A stretch of 64,000 nucleotides of DNA from an uncultured Bacilli bacterium. Its GTDB lineage: Bacteria; Bacillota_I; Bacilli_A; RF39; UBA660. Each line of letters opens with the position of its first letter. Position 1 is the first letter of the stretch. Positions 41,284-49,353 of this stretch are shown here, piece by piece. The notes beneath the pieces were generated by a model. That model was not told the origin of the DNA, did no database searches, and saw only the letters and a list, made by a program, of their open reading frames with translations. The stretch spans positions 14,591 through 78,590 of the forward strand of contig CAKPIS010000006.1 of assembly GCA_934162425.1 (NCBI GenBank), in the 5' to 3' direction. Made by a program: the position numbers and the translations under genes.

Positions 41284-42111
41284 ATGAACGAGATAAAAGA
41301 AAAAAAGGAAAGAAAAAAGAAAAAATTAAAGTGGCAAGTTAAGTTGTTTTTAATAATTATAGTATTCTTTTTGTATGCTTTTTTCATAGGAACAAGAATA
41401 ATTATCACTAAAGAATTTAGAATAAAAACAGATAAGATTGATGATAATACGCATGGCATGAAAATCTTGCAATTTAGTGATTTAAATTATGGATATCAAA
41501 TAAATGAGAATACATTAAAGGAACTTAAAAAAAAGATAAATGATACAAAACCAGATGTTGTTATTTTTACAGGAGATTTAATATACAATAAAAATAAAAT
41601 AAGCCAAGATGATGAAAAAAAATTAACATCTTACTTATCAGAAATTCAAAGTGAATATGGAAAGTATTATATAAATGGCGAAGAAGATAATGAAATTTCA
41701 TCATCTATTCTTAATAATTCTGGATTTATTAATTTAGAAGATAATGAACAGCTAATATATAAGTCAAATAAAACGCCTATTTTAATTACATCAAAAGAAA
41801 AAGCAAAAGTTTTCTTTGAAAGTAACGAAAATTTTTCTTACTATAAAATGCTTGTTTTACATAATCCAGATGATTTTGATAGTGTAAAAGAATTCAATTT
41901 TGATTTAGTAATAGCTGGACATAATTTAAATGGGTACATCGGAATACCAAAAATAAAGGATTTATTTATATCTTCAAAATACAAAAATTCTTATCAAAAA
42001 ATAGATAATACTAGTTTTTTTATAAATCCAGGAATTGGAACTAGAAACTTGAAATTTAGAATATTTAATCATCCTAAAATATATTTATTCAGGCTAAACA
42101 AAGTATCTTAA
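41284..42111 (+). CDS. Calcineurin-like phosphoesterase, degenerate active site, membrane-anchored
   Basis: A 275-residue protein. A Lys-rich start and one span (about residues 18-39) are followed by a metallophosphoesterase fold of the YkuE/YaeI type. The motifs are eroded: FSDLN (the family has SDLH), TGDLI without the usual following Asp, GEEDN instead of GNHD, LHNPDD with the His kept, and AGHNLNG instead of GHTHGG. Several metal ligands are therefore lost, so catalysis is doubtful. It follows the CPBP protease gene by 3 bases. A strong terminator overlaps its stop. Confidence 0.8.
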   Translation: MNEIKEKKERKKKKLKWQVKLFLIIIVFFLYAFFIGTRIIITKEFRIKTDKIDDNTHGMKILQFSDLNYGYQINENTLKELKKKINDTKPDVVIFTGDLIYNKNKISQDDEKKLTSYLSEIQSEYGKYYINGEEDNEISSSILNNSGFINLEDNEQLIYKSNKTPILITSKEKAKVFFESNENFSYYKMLVLHNPDDFDSVKEFNFDLVIAGHNLNGYIGIPKIKDLFISSKYKNSYQKIDNTSFFINPGIGTRNLKFRIFNHPKIYLFRLNKVS

Positions 42112-42134
42112 AAAAAATTAAGATACTTTTATTA
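42099..42134 (+). terminator. Terminator of the CPBP-phosphoesterase operon
   Basis: AAAGTATCTTAA pairs with TTAAGATACTTT around an A6 loop and is followed by TATTATT. It also covers the end of the convergent kinase gene. Confidence 0.75.
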
Positions 42135-43320
42135 TTGGAAATTTAATTAAGCAAGTAGTTCCTACTCCAACTTTTGATTTATAATCAATTATCCCTTCAT
42201 GTCTATCAATTATTTCTTTTGATAAACAAACACCGAGTCCCGTTCCATTTTTCTTTGTTGTATAAAATGCACTTCCTATTTTATTTATTGTTTCGCTGTC
42301 CATACCACAACCAGTATCTTTTATTTCAATATAATAACCTCCAAGTTTTCTTTTTGTACTTACAGATACCCTTCCCTTTTTGTCTATAGACTCTTTTGAA
42401 TTTTTAATAACATTTATTAAAACCTGTTTAAGTCTATTATAATCACCATTTATAAAGACCTCTTCATCAGGAATGTTAAAATCAAACTTAATATTATTAT
42501 CAAAAATAGGTGATACTTCATCGCATACATCTTCGCATAACAACGTAATATCCATCTTTTTTTTATCAATTTTCATCTTTGATACGTTTGAAAAATCATT
42601 TAAAAGAATTAGTGTTCTATCTATCTCCTGACTAATTATTGATGCATATCTACTCGCCTTCTTCTCATCTCTAGAATCAAACATATCTAGATATCCTTTG
42701 CATACTGCTAGTGGATTTTTAATTTCATGAGTTATTTTAAATAAAGATTCGTATAGTTTTTTCTCCTTTAGTGTATCTTCAAGTGATAAATAAACATTAA
42801 CCATAGACTCTATTTTATCATATACATTGCATATCATAATATAAAATAAAAAGTTAAGTGATAATAACAGTAAAAGCTTAATTAGTACCACAAAATTAAT
42901 TGACATATTACTAAATACCATAATTAAAATTAGAATTATTACTGAAAGTATAGGACATAGTAGTTTTGTGTTTATTTTTTTATAATAACCAATTAAAAAT
43001 GTAGATAAAAATACAAATAACAATACATATATATTTATTCCATATAAACTATTATAAATAAACGAAAAACAGCATACTAATAAAATTCCAGAAAAAAATC
43101 TTTTTTTATATATTGCTAGAAAAAGTGTAAATGAAACTAGTATAACACAGTATTTAGATTCGATGCCGAATCTATAATATAAATAAACACTTGAAAGAAG
43201 CATTAAATCAAAAAATAAAAAGTTTTCATCCTTAAGTGTCGTTTTGCTATAAACCATGTACAAAAAATGGCATAAAACAGGAAAAATAATTAAAATTACA
43301 TTTAAAAACACAGTACTCAT
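42118..43320 (-). CDS. Orphan membrane sensor histidine kinase
   Basis: A 400-residue kinase. The N-terminal half is very hydrophobic, with about eight closely packed spans and short loops, so sensing is probably inside or at the membrane. The HisKA motif ITHEIKNPLA holds the phospho-acceptor His. The HATPase_c domain shows NVIKNS (N box), DTGCGM (G1) and GTGLGVCLSKEI (G2). No response regulator is adjacent. The H-box region and orphan status resemble sporulation phosphorelay kinases of the KinB kind (inference). The ATG at 43320 has AAAGGA 10 bases upstream. Confidence 0.85.
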   Translation of the reverse strand: MSTVFLNVILIIFPVLCHFLYMVYSKTTLKDENFLFFDLMLLSSVYLYYRFGIESKYCVILVSFTLFLAIYKKRFFSGILLVCCFSFIYNSLYGINIYVLLFVFLSTFLIGYYKKINTKLLCPILSVIILILIMVFSNMSINFVVLIKLLLLLSLNFLFYIMICNVYDKIESMVNVYLSLEDTLKEKKLYESLFKITHEIKNPLAVCKGYLDMFDSRDEKKASRYASIISQEIDRTLILLNDFSNVSKMKIDKKKMDITLLCEDVCDEVSPIFDNNIKFDFNIPDEEVFINGDYNRLKQVLINVIKNSKESIDKKGRVSVSTKRKLGGYYIEIKDTGCGMDSETINKIGSAFYTTKKNGTGLGVCLSKEIIDRHEGIIDYKSKVGVGTTCLIKFPIIKVS

Positions 43321-43408
43321 ATAAATCAAATCCTTTCAAATATGATTATACTTATCTGTGTTAATTATTTTGTCGAATTTTGTAACATTTAAATAAATAT
43401 TGTAATTT

Positions 43409-43720
43409 TTAATCGTTATTCAATTCCTCTATGTATTTTTTTAATTTTTTAGCGTCGTCTTTTAAAATTATTTTCATAGTATTATCTATTTCTACAATTC
43501 CTTTAGCTCCAAGTTTTATAATTCCATCCTTATCAACTTTAGAAGTATCTTTTAGTGTCACCTTAAATCTTGACATACTAACTTCCATATTGGTAATGTT
43601 TTTTATACCACCTAAATATTCTACTAATTTGTTTGCTTCATATTTAAATCCTGGATTGCTAGCTTTAATTACAACTAGAGCAATAAGTATTAAAACTACA
43701 ACTATAATAATATATTTCAT
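43409..43720 (-). CDS. Membrane-anchored PTS EIIB-like protein lacking the phospho-cysteine
   Basis: A 103-residue protein with one N-terminal span (about 3-18) followed by a glucose-type EIIB domain: KLVEYLGGIKNI, then RFKVTLKDTSKVDKDGIIKLGAKGIVEI. In functional EIIB the motif is D-A-C-I-T-R, with the Cys phosphorylated by EIIA; here it reads EVSMSR, so Cys is replaced by Ser. No EIIC or EIIA partner is nearby. It might be a sensor or scaffold derived from a PTS domain. AGGGTGAT precedes the ATG. Confidence 0.8.
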   Translation of the reverse strand: MKYIIIVVVLILIALVVIKASNPGFKYEANKLVEYLGGIKNITNMEVSMSRFKVTLKDTSKVDKDGIIKLGAKGIVEIDNTMKIILKDDAKKLKKYIEELNND

Positions 43721-43854
43721 ATAATCACCCTAAAAGAATTATATAACAACAATATAAAAATTGCAAGTTTTATCATAACTAGGGCTTTTAAAGTGGTACT
43801 ATTTACTAAATTTTGAATAAGCTACTAATGAAAAAGATAGAAAGGGTGAATATT

Positions 43855-44259
43855 ATGTGTGATAATTCTAATAATAAAAATTGTAATTGCATTGCTGAGA
43901 TTTTAAAAGTTATAAATATTCTTCAAAGCGAAGTTTGTCCAGGCGACACTTGTCTTGAAACATGTACTAGAGCTTATTTTGGTCCAAATTCATCAATAGA
44001 TTTTAACACAAGACCTGTTACATTATATACTTGCAATGGTTCAGCAGTTGAAATTCCAATATCAAATAATCCTGGAGAACAAACCAGATCAAATATTTTC
44101 AGAGTTGAAAAAGTGGATGGTTGTTGTGCAACATTAAGAGTTTTAGTATATGATTCTGGAACATCTACTTATACATCTACAAATTCATTTTTCACAATAA
44201 ATACAAATTGTTGCTGCAGTATTAAATGCTTAGCTGATACTTATGTAGAAGGAGTTTAA
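43855..44259 (+). CDS. CotY/CotZ-like spore coat protein
   Basis: A 134-residue Cys-rich protein. NCNCIAEILKVINILQSEVCPGDTC at the start, VTLYTCNGSAVEI in the middle and NIFRVEKVDGCCATLRVLVYD match the CotY/CotZ pattern of disulfide cross-linked outer coat/crust proteins of Bacillus spores. The C-terminus again has a cluster NCCCSIKC. About 15 cysteines are present. The ATG at 43855 with AAAGGGTGAA is preferred over earlier frames. It ends at a bidirectional hairpin. Confidence 0.78.
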   Translation: MCDNSNNKNCNCIAEILKVINILQSEVCPGDTCLETCTRAYFGPNSSIDFNTRPVTLYTCNGSAVEIPISNNPGEQTRSNIFRVEKVDGCCATLRVLVYDSGTSTYTSTNSFFTINTNCCCSIKCLADTYVEGV

Positions 44260-44284
44260 AAAGGCCACTTTAAGTGGTCTTTAT
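44256..44284. terminator. Hairpin between the CotZ-like gene and the gene at 44289
   Basis: AAAGGCCACTT pairs with AAGTGGTCTTT (one G-U) with a minimal loop. The T run is good on the minus strand (TTTTTAAA) and poorer on the plus strand. Confidence 0.65.
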
Positions 44285-44288
44285 CCTT

Positions 44289-44603
44289 CTATTTAATGTC
44301 TTTTATATCATCTATATATATTTTTTCACCTTCTAAAGTCATTAAATAATTTTTTTTAAATCCAACGACTTTTTTTTGCTTATTTTCACCATTTTTGTAC
44401 ATAATATTAACGTCAGCTTGATATACATAATCAGGTCTTTGAAATATATTTTCGATTTTATTTAAAACTAAACTTGGGTCAATATCTAGCAAAGCATCTT
44501 TTTTATCATCTGATGCCCTATCCGCATGATAATAGAATTCATCTTGAACTTTAGATTTAATGCTATTAATTTTATTTTTATATATTTTCGGAAATTTATC
44601 CAT
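44289..44603 (-). CDS. Small soluble protein of unknown function
   Basis: A 104-residue basic/acidic mixed protein, MDKFPKIYKNKINSIKSKVQDEFYYHADRA then a beta-rich C-terminal half (YQADVNIMYKNGENKQKKVVGFKKNYLMTLEGEKIYIDDI). No family was recognised. It may carry a small SH3-like or OB-type barrel at the C-terminus (guess from strand spacing). AGGAGG lies upstream of the ATG. It is flanked by a coat protein gene and rodA on the opposite strand. Confidence 0.6.
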   Translation of the reverse strand: MDKFPKIYKNKINSIKSKVQDEFYYHADRASDDKKDALLDIDPSLVLNKIENIFQRPDYVYQADVNIMYKNGENKQKKVVGFKKNYLMTLEGEKIYIDDIKDIK

Positions 44604-44668
44604 ACAACATTCCTCCTACAAAAGATTATGTAAAAAAAATAAAAAAAATACTATTTGGTGGTGAATAT

Positions 44669-45779
44669 AATGAATTTAGCAAAAAATAAAAAGATAATAT
44701 TTGTTATTTTAATTTTTTATCTCATTATTAGTATGCTTAGTATATATAGCGTAAAGCAATCAAATTATAGTTATTTAACTAAGCAATTTATGTGGTATAT
44801 GGTTGGTTTTATAATAATTTTTTTATCAAGAAAAATCAAATTTAAAGGGCTTATTAAATACTCTTTATTATTTTATGTGATTGGAAATGTATTATTGATA
44901 TTTTTGCTTTTGTTCGGAACAGAAATAAATGGTTCAAAGTGCTGGTTTGTTATACCAAAATTAGGTTCATTTCAGCCAAGTGAATTTGTAAAAATAAATA
45001 TAATACTTTTAAATGCTCAAATTTTATGTAGCTTTAAAAATGGTAAAATTAAAACTTTTAAAGACAATTTAAAGATATTTTCGCTAATTTTTCTATTAAC
45101 ACTAATTCCAGCAGTTTTAACATTTTTAGAGCCTGATACAGGCGTTGTAATAATATATTTTTTCATATCTATGGTAATGTTATATACGTATGGAATTAAG
45201 AAAAGTATTTTTTTTGTATTGACATTATTATTTTTCATATTTTTAGGTGGTTTTTTGTATCTATATTTCAAGTACGAAAATACATTTATAAGTATATTTG
45301 GTACATCTTTTTTCTATAGGATGGATAGATTGCTAGATTGGTCTAATAACAATGGGATGCAGCTTTCTAATGCTATGATAGCTATAAAATCAGCTGGTCT
45401 TTTTGGATTCGGAATTAAAAATACACCAATATATATTCCAGAAGCACATACTGATTTTATATTTTCTGTCGTAGCAAGTAATACTGGTTTAGTTGGTGCA
45501 ATGATTCTTATAATTTTAATATTATTGTTTGATATTAACTTATTTATGATGGCACGAAAAATGAATGATAAAAAATATAAGTTAATAATTATAGGATTTT
45601 TATCTATGATTATTTTTCAGCAAGTTCAAAATATTGGAATGAATATAGGACTACTTCCAATAACCGGAATAACTCTTCCTTTTATAAGTTATGGTGGTTC
45701 TTCACTATTAAGCTATATGATTGCAATAGCTATTATATTAAATTATGATTCAAGTCCCAAACAGGCCCATAGCTTGTAA
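44669..45779 (+). CDS. rodA: SEDS-family peptidoglycan glycosyltransferase, RodA/FtsW type
   Basis: A 370-residue protein with ten predicted spans that polymerises lipid II into glycan strands. Family motifs are NGSKCWFVIPKLGSFQPSEF (ligand loop), EAHTDFIFSVVASNTGL (with the catalytic Asp of the extracellular loop) and LPITGITLPFISYGGSS near the end. SpoVE/FtsW/RodA cannot be separated by motifs alone; an N-terminal extension is lacking. GGTGGTGA precedes the ATG at 44669. No class B PBP partner is adjacent. A terminator at 45810-45843 follows. Confidence 0.88.
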
Positions 45780-45809
45780 TAAAATAAAAGAGACATTCAT
45801 GGATAAAAA

Positions 45810-45843
45810 AAGAAGACCTTTGCAAAAGCAAAAGTCTTTTTTA
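45810..45843. terminator. Bidirectional terminator between rodA and the tRNA cluster
   Basis: AAGACCTTTGC and GCAAAAGTCTT pair (one mismatch) around AAAA, with poly-T on both outer sides. It ends rodA (plus) and the tRNA-Ile/Glu unit (minus). Confidence 0.75.
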
Positions 45844-45849
45844 CTAATT

Positions 45850-45926
45850 TGGTGACGCGTATGGGATTTGAACCCATGAATGTCGCCGTGAAAGGGCGAT
45901 GTGTTAAACCACTTCACCAACGCGCC
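45850..45926 (-). tRNA. tRNA-Glu (anticodon TTC)
   Basis: A full cloverleaf with acceptor GGCGCGT/ACGCGTC (one G-U), anticodon loop CCTTTCA reading TTC, a T-loop TTCAAAT and an encoded 3' CCA. Confidence 0.95.
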
Positions 45927-45943
45927 AGTTTAAATACATAAAA

Positions 45944-46020
<77 letters not shown>

Positions 46021-46051
46021 ATTTCATAAAACTGGTAAAACTGACTATTTA

Positions 46052-46080
46052 ATTCTACTATATAAATTTTAAAAAATCAA
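46052..46080 (-). promoter_or_regulatory. Promoter of the tRNA-Ile/tRNA-Glu unit
   Basis: On the minus strand TTGATT (46080-46075) and TAGAAT (46057-46052), 17-base spacer. Confidence 0.65.
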
Positions 46081-46180
46081 TATATTTTTTAAAATTTCAT
46101 AAAAATTTACAAAAACAGTAGATAAATAAGCACAAATCTATGTATAACACGTAAGTCAGGGAAGAATCCCCTTCTCTTTC

Positions 46181-46213
46181 TAAATAAAAACCGCTCAATA
46201 TGAGTGGCTTTAT
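46181..46213 (-). terminator. Terminator after tRNA-Ala
   Basis: On the minus strand AAAGCCACTCA pairs with TGAGCGGTTTT (one mismatch, one G-U), then TTTTTATTT. Confidence 0.65.
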
Positions 46214-46221
46214 AAACATTT

Positions 46222-46298
46222 TGGTGGAGCTTAGGGGATTCGAACCCCTGACCTCCTCGGTGCAAGCGAGGCGCTCTAGCCAGCTGAGCTAAAGCCCC
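46222..46298 (-). tRNA. tRNA-Ala (anticodon TGC)
   Basis: A full cloverleaf beginning GGGGCTTTAGCTCAG, anticodon loop TTGCA reading TGC, T-arm GTTCGAAT and an encoded CCA. Confidence 0.96.
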
Positions 46299-46330
46299 AG
46301 AAAAACATGCATTATTTCAAATGCATATTA

Positions 46331-46359
46331 ATAATATCAAAAAGAAGCATAAAAATCAA
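46331..46359 (-). promoter_or_regulatory. Promoter of tRNA-Ala
   Basis: On the minus strand TTGATT (46359-46354) and TATTAT (46336-46331), 17-base spacer. Confidence 0.6.
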
Positions 46360-46379
46360 TACCTAATTTAATTTTTTTG

Positions 46380-46694
46380 CTATTTTTCTAGTTGTTGTAC
46401 CTCCTCACTTAAATTAGTTAATTTTTCTGATATTTTATTTTCCTCTGCCATCTCAAGTGCATACCAACCTTTTCTAAACATTAAATTAAAAATTTCTCTT
46501 TGAATTTTGCTTACATCCCCTAGCATTTCATAATAACTATCGTACAAACTCAAATTACTAGCTTCAGTAATAGAGACAGCATAATCCTTAACCATAGCTT
46601 TCTCAAGAGAAAGAATAGATGCAAGATAATCCTTATCATTCATTTCCTTTGTTTGTGGAACTTCAATTTTCACATTTGAAATTTTATTATTCAT
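46380..46694 (-). CDS. CotF-like spore coat protein
   Basis: A 104-residue helical protein. The block MNDKDYLASILSLEKAMVKDY, then the NLMFRKGWY segment near residue 75, follow the Coat_F pattern (helical ferritin-like bundle of CotF/YraF proteins). In Bacillus this family lies in the spore coat. It follows a second small gene of a kind often paired with CotF in Clostridia. A GGAGG-type ribosome site precedes the ATG. No terminator is obvious before the tRNA-Ala promoter. Confidence 0.78.
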   Translation of the reverse strand: MNNKISNVKIEVPQTKEMNDKDYLASILSLEKAMVKDYAVSITEASNLSLYDSYYEMLGDVSKIQREIFNLMFRKGWYALEMAEENKISEKLTNLSEEVQQLEK

Positions 46695-46705
46695 ATTTTT
46701 TCCTC

Positions 46706-46912
46706 CTATCTTAAAATATTTAAAACTTTATCTAAATTGTTTTTGTGAACATCATAAGTTGTTTTTAGTAGTGAAATAATTTCTTCGTCATTTACTTTAT
46801 TCATAAAATCATTTATTAACTTACATGCATTAAAATTCCAATTAAAAATATCACACAAATAATCTAAATCTTTTCCAGTTATGATTAAAGGAACTTCATT
46901 ATAATTTTGCAT
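46706..46912 (-). CDS. Small helical protein paired with the CotF-like gene
   Basis: A 68-residue protein, MQNYNEVPLIITGKDLDYLCDIFNWN then VNDEEIISLLKTTYDVHKNNLDKVL. This short helical pattern (DLxYLxDMFNWN... HxxN) is typical of small coat-associated proteins coded beside CotF in Clostridia. It lies 11 bases upstream of the CotF-like gene. AAAGGAGAT precedes the ATG. Confidence 0.65.
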   Translation of the reverse strand: MQNYNEVPLIITGKDLDYLCDIFNWNFNACKLINDFMNKVNDEEIISLLKTTYDVHKNNLDKVLNILR

Positions 46913-46974
46913 ATTTTATCTCCTTTCTTTTCTATTATGGTCATAGAAAAAGAAATATAAACAAAAATTATTAT

Positions 46975-47017
46975 ATAAAAAGAAAAAGATTTACCAAAAA
47001 CAATAAATCTTTTTCTA
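46975..47017 (-). terminator. Terminator of the holin-like gene
   Basis: On the minus strand AGAAAAAGATTTA pairs with TAAATCTTTTTCT around a 10-base loop, followed by TTTTATA. It overlaps the gene end. Confidence 0.8.
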
Positions 47018-47338
47018 TAAACAATTAACCGCACTTTCTATAAGTATTTCAAGTTCCGTATCACTAACATTGATTTTCTTTTCAATCATCCATTCAAGAG
47101 CTTTGTCATGAGCTTTTTGCTTTTTTTCTTCACAAGACAAAGTTTTTCCAATTTGTTCAACATATTTTACTGTTTCTTCAACTATACTTTTCTTTGTTTT
47201 ATCATTAATATATTTTTCAAAAATACTTTTGGCTTTTATTCCTAAATACCCTATAATAGCCGTTAAAACAGTCGTTAATATTTCAACCATATTATTACTA
47301 ATAACATCTAAAATACCACTCAAACCATATTCCCCCAA
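47015..47338 (-). CDS. Phage-type holin, LLH-like
   Basis: A 107-residue protein with one N-terminal span (about residues 15-35) and a long amphipathic C-terminal helix region. KYVEQIGKTLSCEEKKQKAHDKALEWM and ELEILIESAV match the LLH/phage_holin_6 family found in Firmicutes phages and in defective prophage remnants. No endolysin or structural phage gene is nearby, so it is a solitary gene. It may have a domesticated role. The ATG has GGGGGAA upstream. Confidence 0.75.
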   Translation of the reverse strand: MGEYGLSGILDVISNNMVEILTTVLTAIIGYLGIKAKSIFEKYINDKTKKSIVEETVKYVEQIGKTLSCEEKKQKAHDKALEWMIEKKINVSDTELEILIESAVNCL

Positions 47339-47432
47339 TTAATAAAGATGCATCTTCGTTAATATGTTATTCAAAAAAAGGATATATAGCAAGTGTTATA
47401 ACCCATAAATTTTACATTATAATTAAACTTTT

Positions 47433-47448
47433 TATGAAATTTTTCATA
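47433..47448. promoter_or_regulatory. Palindrome in the holin/nuclease divergent region
   Basis: TATGAAATTTTTCATA has two perfect 7-base arms with a TT centre. It sits between two divergent genes and could be an operator. Confidence 0.35.
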
Positions 47449-47507
47449 TTTCGACTTAATTTGTCAAAGCATAATTGTATTATAGCAAGACAAAAGGAGA
47501 AATTAAA

Positions 47508-48242
47508 ATGTATGATATTGATATTAATGAATCATTTAATGATTTAAAGAAAAAATTTGCTAGAATTAAAAATATAGGCTATATTAAAGGTAAAAATCAA
47601 AAAAATAAAGGAGACTCAGGACTCACTTTTGAAAATCTTATTGGTAAAGAAAATGATGAATTTCAAATTGCTGACTACAATGGAATTGAAATAAAAGTTA
47701 AAAATAATTTTCTAAGTGATTATAGATATTTAACTTTATTTAGTTTGGTTCCAAGTAATTGTTTTGGTTTAGAACTCAAAAGATTAAGAAGAGAATATGG
47801 AAAACAAGATGTCAATTTTTCGGATGTAAATGTGCTTATGAAATCAGTTTTTGCTAATTTTAAAGTATATGATGAAAATAACAACTCTTTTCAGTTAGAA
47901 GTTAATAGAAAAGATGAAAAAATATATTTGTGTATATTTAATAGAAAGAAGCAGTTTTTTGATAAAAGTATATACTGGGACTTTGATGAAATTATTGGTG
48001 CTATAAAAAGAAAGCTAAATCATCTGGCTTTGGTAAAGTATGACAAAAAAAGAATATATGGACAAGATTATTTTAAATATAGTAGTATATCGTTTTATAA
48101 ATTCAAAGGAATAATAAGAATATACATATGTCTTGGTGTTTATAAAAGTGGTCAAAAGTCTGGATGTGAACATGATCATGGAATTAGATTTGATATAAAG
48201 GAATGTAATATGCTAAAATTGTATGATGTATACGAAATTTAA
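47508..48242 (+). CDS. MvaI/BcnI-family restriction endonuclease-like protein, solitary
   Basis: A 244-residue protein. The segment GDSGLTFENLIGKENDEFQIADYNGIEIKVKN corresponds to the conserved core (Asp/Glu-x-Lys nuclease signature: IADYNGIEIKV) of the MvaI/BcnI family, whose archetypes nick or cut CCNGG/CCWGG. Downstream YLTLFSLVP and later basic strands fit the family. There is no methyltransferase next to it. The ATG at 47508 has AAAGGAGAAATT upstream. Its activity is uncertain without a cognate methylase. Confidence 0.8.
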   Translation: MYDIDINESFNDLKKKFARIKNIGYIKGKNQKNKGDSGLTFENLIGKENDEFQIADYNGIEIKVKNNFLSDYRYLTLFSLVPSNCFGLELKRLRREYGKQDVNFSDVNVLMKSVFANFKVYDENNNSFQLEVNRKDEKIYLCIFNRKKQFFDKSIYWDFDEIIGAIKRKLNHLALVKYDKKRIYGQDYFKYSSISFYKFKGIIRIYICLGVYKSGQKSGCEHDHGIRFDIKECNMLKLYDVYEI

Positions 48243-48290
48243 TTACCTTTAAAAACAGTTATCGTGGGATTGGACCGTTCGTGTAAGCAC

Positions 48291-48318
48291 AAAAAAACTA
48301 TTCATTTCTGAATAGTTA
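48291..48318 (-). terminator. Terminator after tRNA-Pro
   Basis: On the minus strand AACTATTCA pairs with TGAATAGTT around a 3-base loop, followed by T7. Confidence 0.8.
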
Positions 48319-48326
48319 AACTCAAA

Positions 48327-48403
48327 TGGTCGGAAAGACAGGATTTGAACCTGCAACCTCACGGTCCCAAACCGCGTGCACTACCAAATTGTGCTACTTT
48401 CCG
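48327..48403 (-). tRNA. tRNA-Pro (anticodon TGG)
   Basis: A full cloverleaf beginning CGGAAAGTAGC, anticodon loop TTTGGGA reading TGG, T-arm GGTTCAAATCC and an encoded CCA. Confidence 0.95.
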
Positions 48404-48415
48404 AAAAGCAATATG

Positions 48416-48444
48416 ATTATAACATATACTTAAAGTAAAATCAA
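48416..48444 (-). promoter_or_regulatory. Promoter of tRNA-Pro
   Basis: On the minus strand TTGATT (48444-48439) and TATAAT (48421-48416), 17-base spacer, with extended TGT before the -10. Confidence 0.7.
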
Positions 48445-48462
48445 CATCTTTTTTAATAAAAG

Positions 48463-48539
48463 TGGCGCGCTCGAAGGGATTCGAACCCCTGACCTCCTGG
48501 TTCGTAGCCAGATGCTCTATCCAGCTGAGCTACGAGCGC
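48463..48539 (-). tRNA. tRNA-Arg (anticodon ACG)
   Basis: A full cloverleaf beginning GCGCTCGTAGCTCAG, anticodon loop CTACGAA reading ACG, T-arm GGTTCGAATCC and an encoded CCA. Confidence 0.96.
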
Positions 48540-48597
48540 ACGTATTATTAAACCATCGGAGGTCAGAAATATTCAAACTTCAGCCTCGATGTCACTA

Positions 48598-48626
48598 ATT
48601 ATAACACTTCTTATATTCTTTTTCAA
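48598..48626 (-). promoter_or_regulatory. Promoter of tRNA-Arg
   Basis: On the minus strand TTGAAA (48626-48621) and TATAAT (48603-48598), 17-base spacer. Confidence 0.7.
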
Positions 48627-48691
48627 TAGTATTTTATTAATTTACAATTTATTTATTCATTTTTATACTGATTTTTTTATACTTAGAATAT

Positions 48692-48719
48692 TTGTGTTTA
48701 GCATTATACATGTTATAAT
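48692..48719 (+). promoter_or_regulatory. Promoter of mscL
   Basis: TTGTGT (48692-48697) and TATAAT (48714-48719) with 16 bases between and an extended TGT before the -10. Confidence 0.65.
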
Positions 48720-48740
48720 AATGTAGAAGGAGGTAGAGCA

Positions 48741-49160
48741 ATGTTAAATGAATTTAAAAAATTTATATCAAAGGGTAATGTTATTGATTTAGCAGTTGGT
48801 GTTATAATTGGTGGCGCATTTGGAAAGATTGTATCATCTTTGGTTAATGATATTTTAATGCCTATCATAGGGGCTATAATTGGAGGTATTGATTTTAGTA
48901 ATTTATCAATCACAATAGGAAAAGCAAAAATCACATATGGTATGTTTATACAAAATGTAATTGATTTTTTAATAATAGCTTTTTGCATATTTATTTTTAT
49001 AAGGGCTATAAACAAATTAACTGATATGACTCATAAGCTTGAAAAAGGCAAAAAGAAAGACAAAGAAGAAGAAAAAGAAGAAATACAAGAAACAGAGTTA
49101 AGTATTTTAAAAGAAATACGTGATGAATTAAAAACAAAGAAAAAAAGTAAAAATAAATAA
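48741..49160 (+). CDS. mscL: Large-conductance mechanosensitive channel MscL
   Basis: A 139-residue channel subunit that opens under membrane tension to release osmolytes. The amphipathic N-terminal helix (NEFKKFISKGNVIDLAVGVIIGGAFGKIV) and M1 with the glycine-rich gate are clear, then the periplasmic-type loop, M2 (about residues 68-93) and a highly charged Lys/Glu C-terminal helix. GGAGG precedes the ATG. A strong terminator follows. It is a single-gene unit. Confidence 0.95.
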   Translation: MLNEFKKFISKGNVIDLAVGVIIGGAFGKIVSSLVNDILMPIIGAIIGGIDFSNLSITIGKAKITYGMFIQNVIDFLIIAFCIFIFIRAINKLTDMTHKLEKGKKKDKEEEKEEIQETELSILKEIRDELKTKKKSKNK

Positions 49161-49181
49161 TACAAATAACGTAAATAAAAG

Positions 49182-49220
49182 AAAGAAGATATAATTGGCA
49201 TGGATTATATCTTCTTTTAA
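49182..49220 (+). terminator. Terminator of mscL
   Basis: AAAGAAGATATAAT pairs with ATTATATCTTCTTT around an 8-base loop, followed by TAATC. Confidence 0.8.
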
Positions 49221-49317
49221 TCTATTAATAATAATTTTAGAAAATCCTAAATAATTGCATCTTCTATTAGTATTTTCATTTAAACTATGTTATATGCTGT
49301 AAACATAAGCCCGGAGC

Positions 49318-49344
49318 ATAAAAAAAGCAACCATTGGTTGTTTA
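49318..49344 (-). terminator. Terminator of the tRNA-Asp/tRNA-Phe unit
   Basis: On the minus strand AACAACC pairs with GGTTGCT (one G-U) with a 3-base loop, followed by T7. Confidence 0.75.
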
Positions 49345-49353
49345 TTTTTAAAA

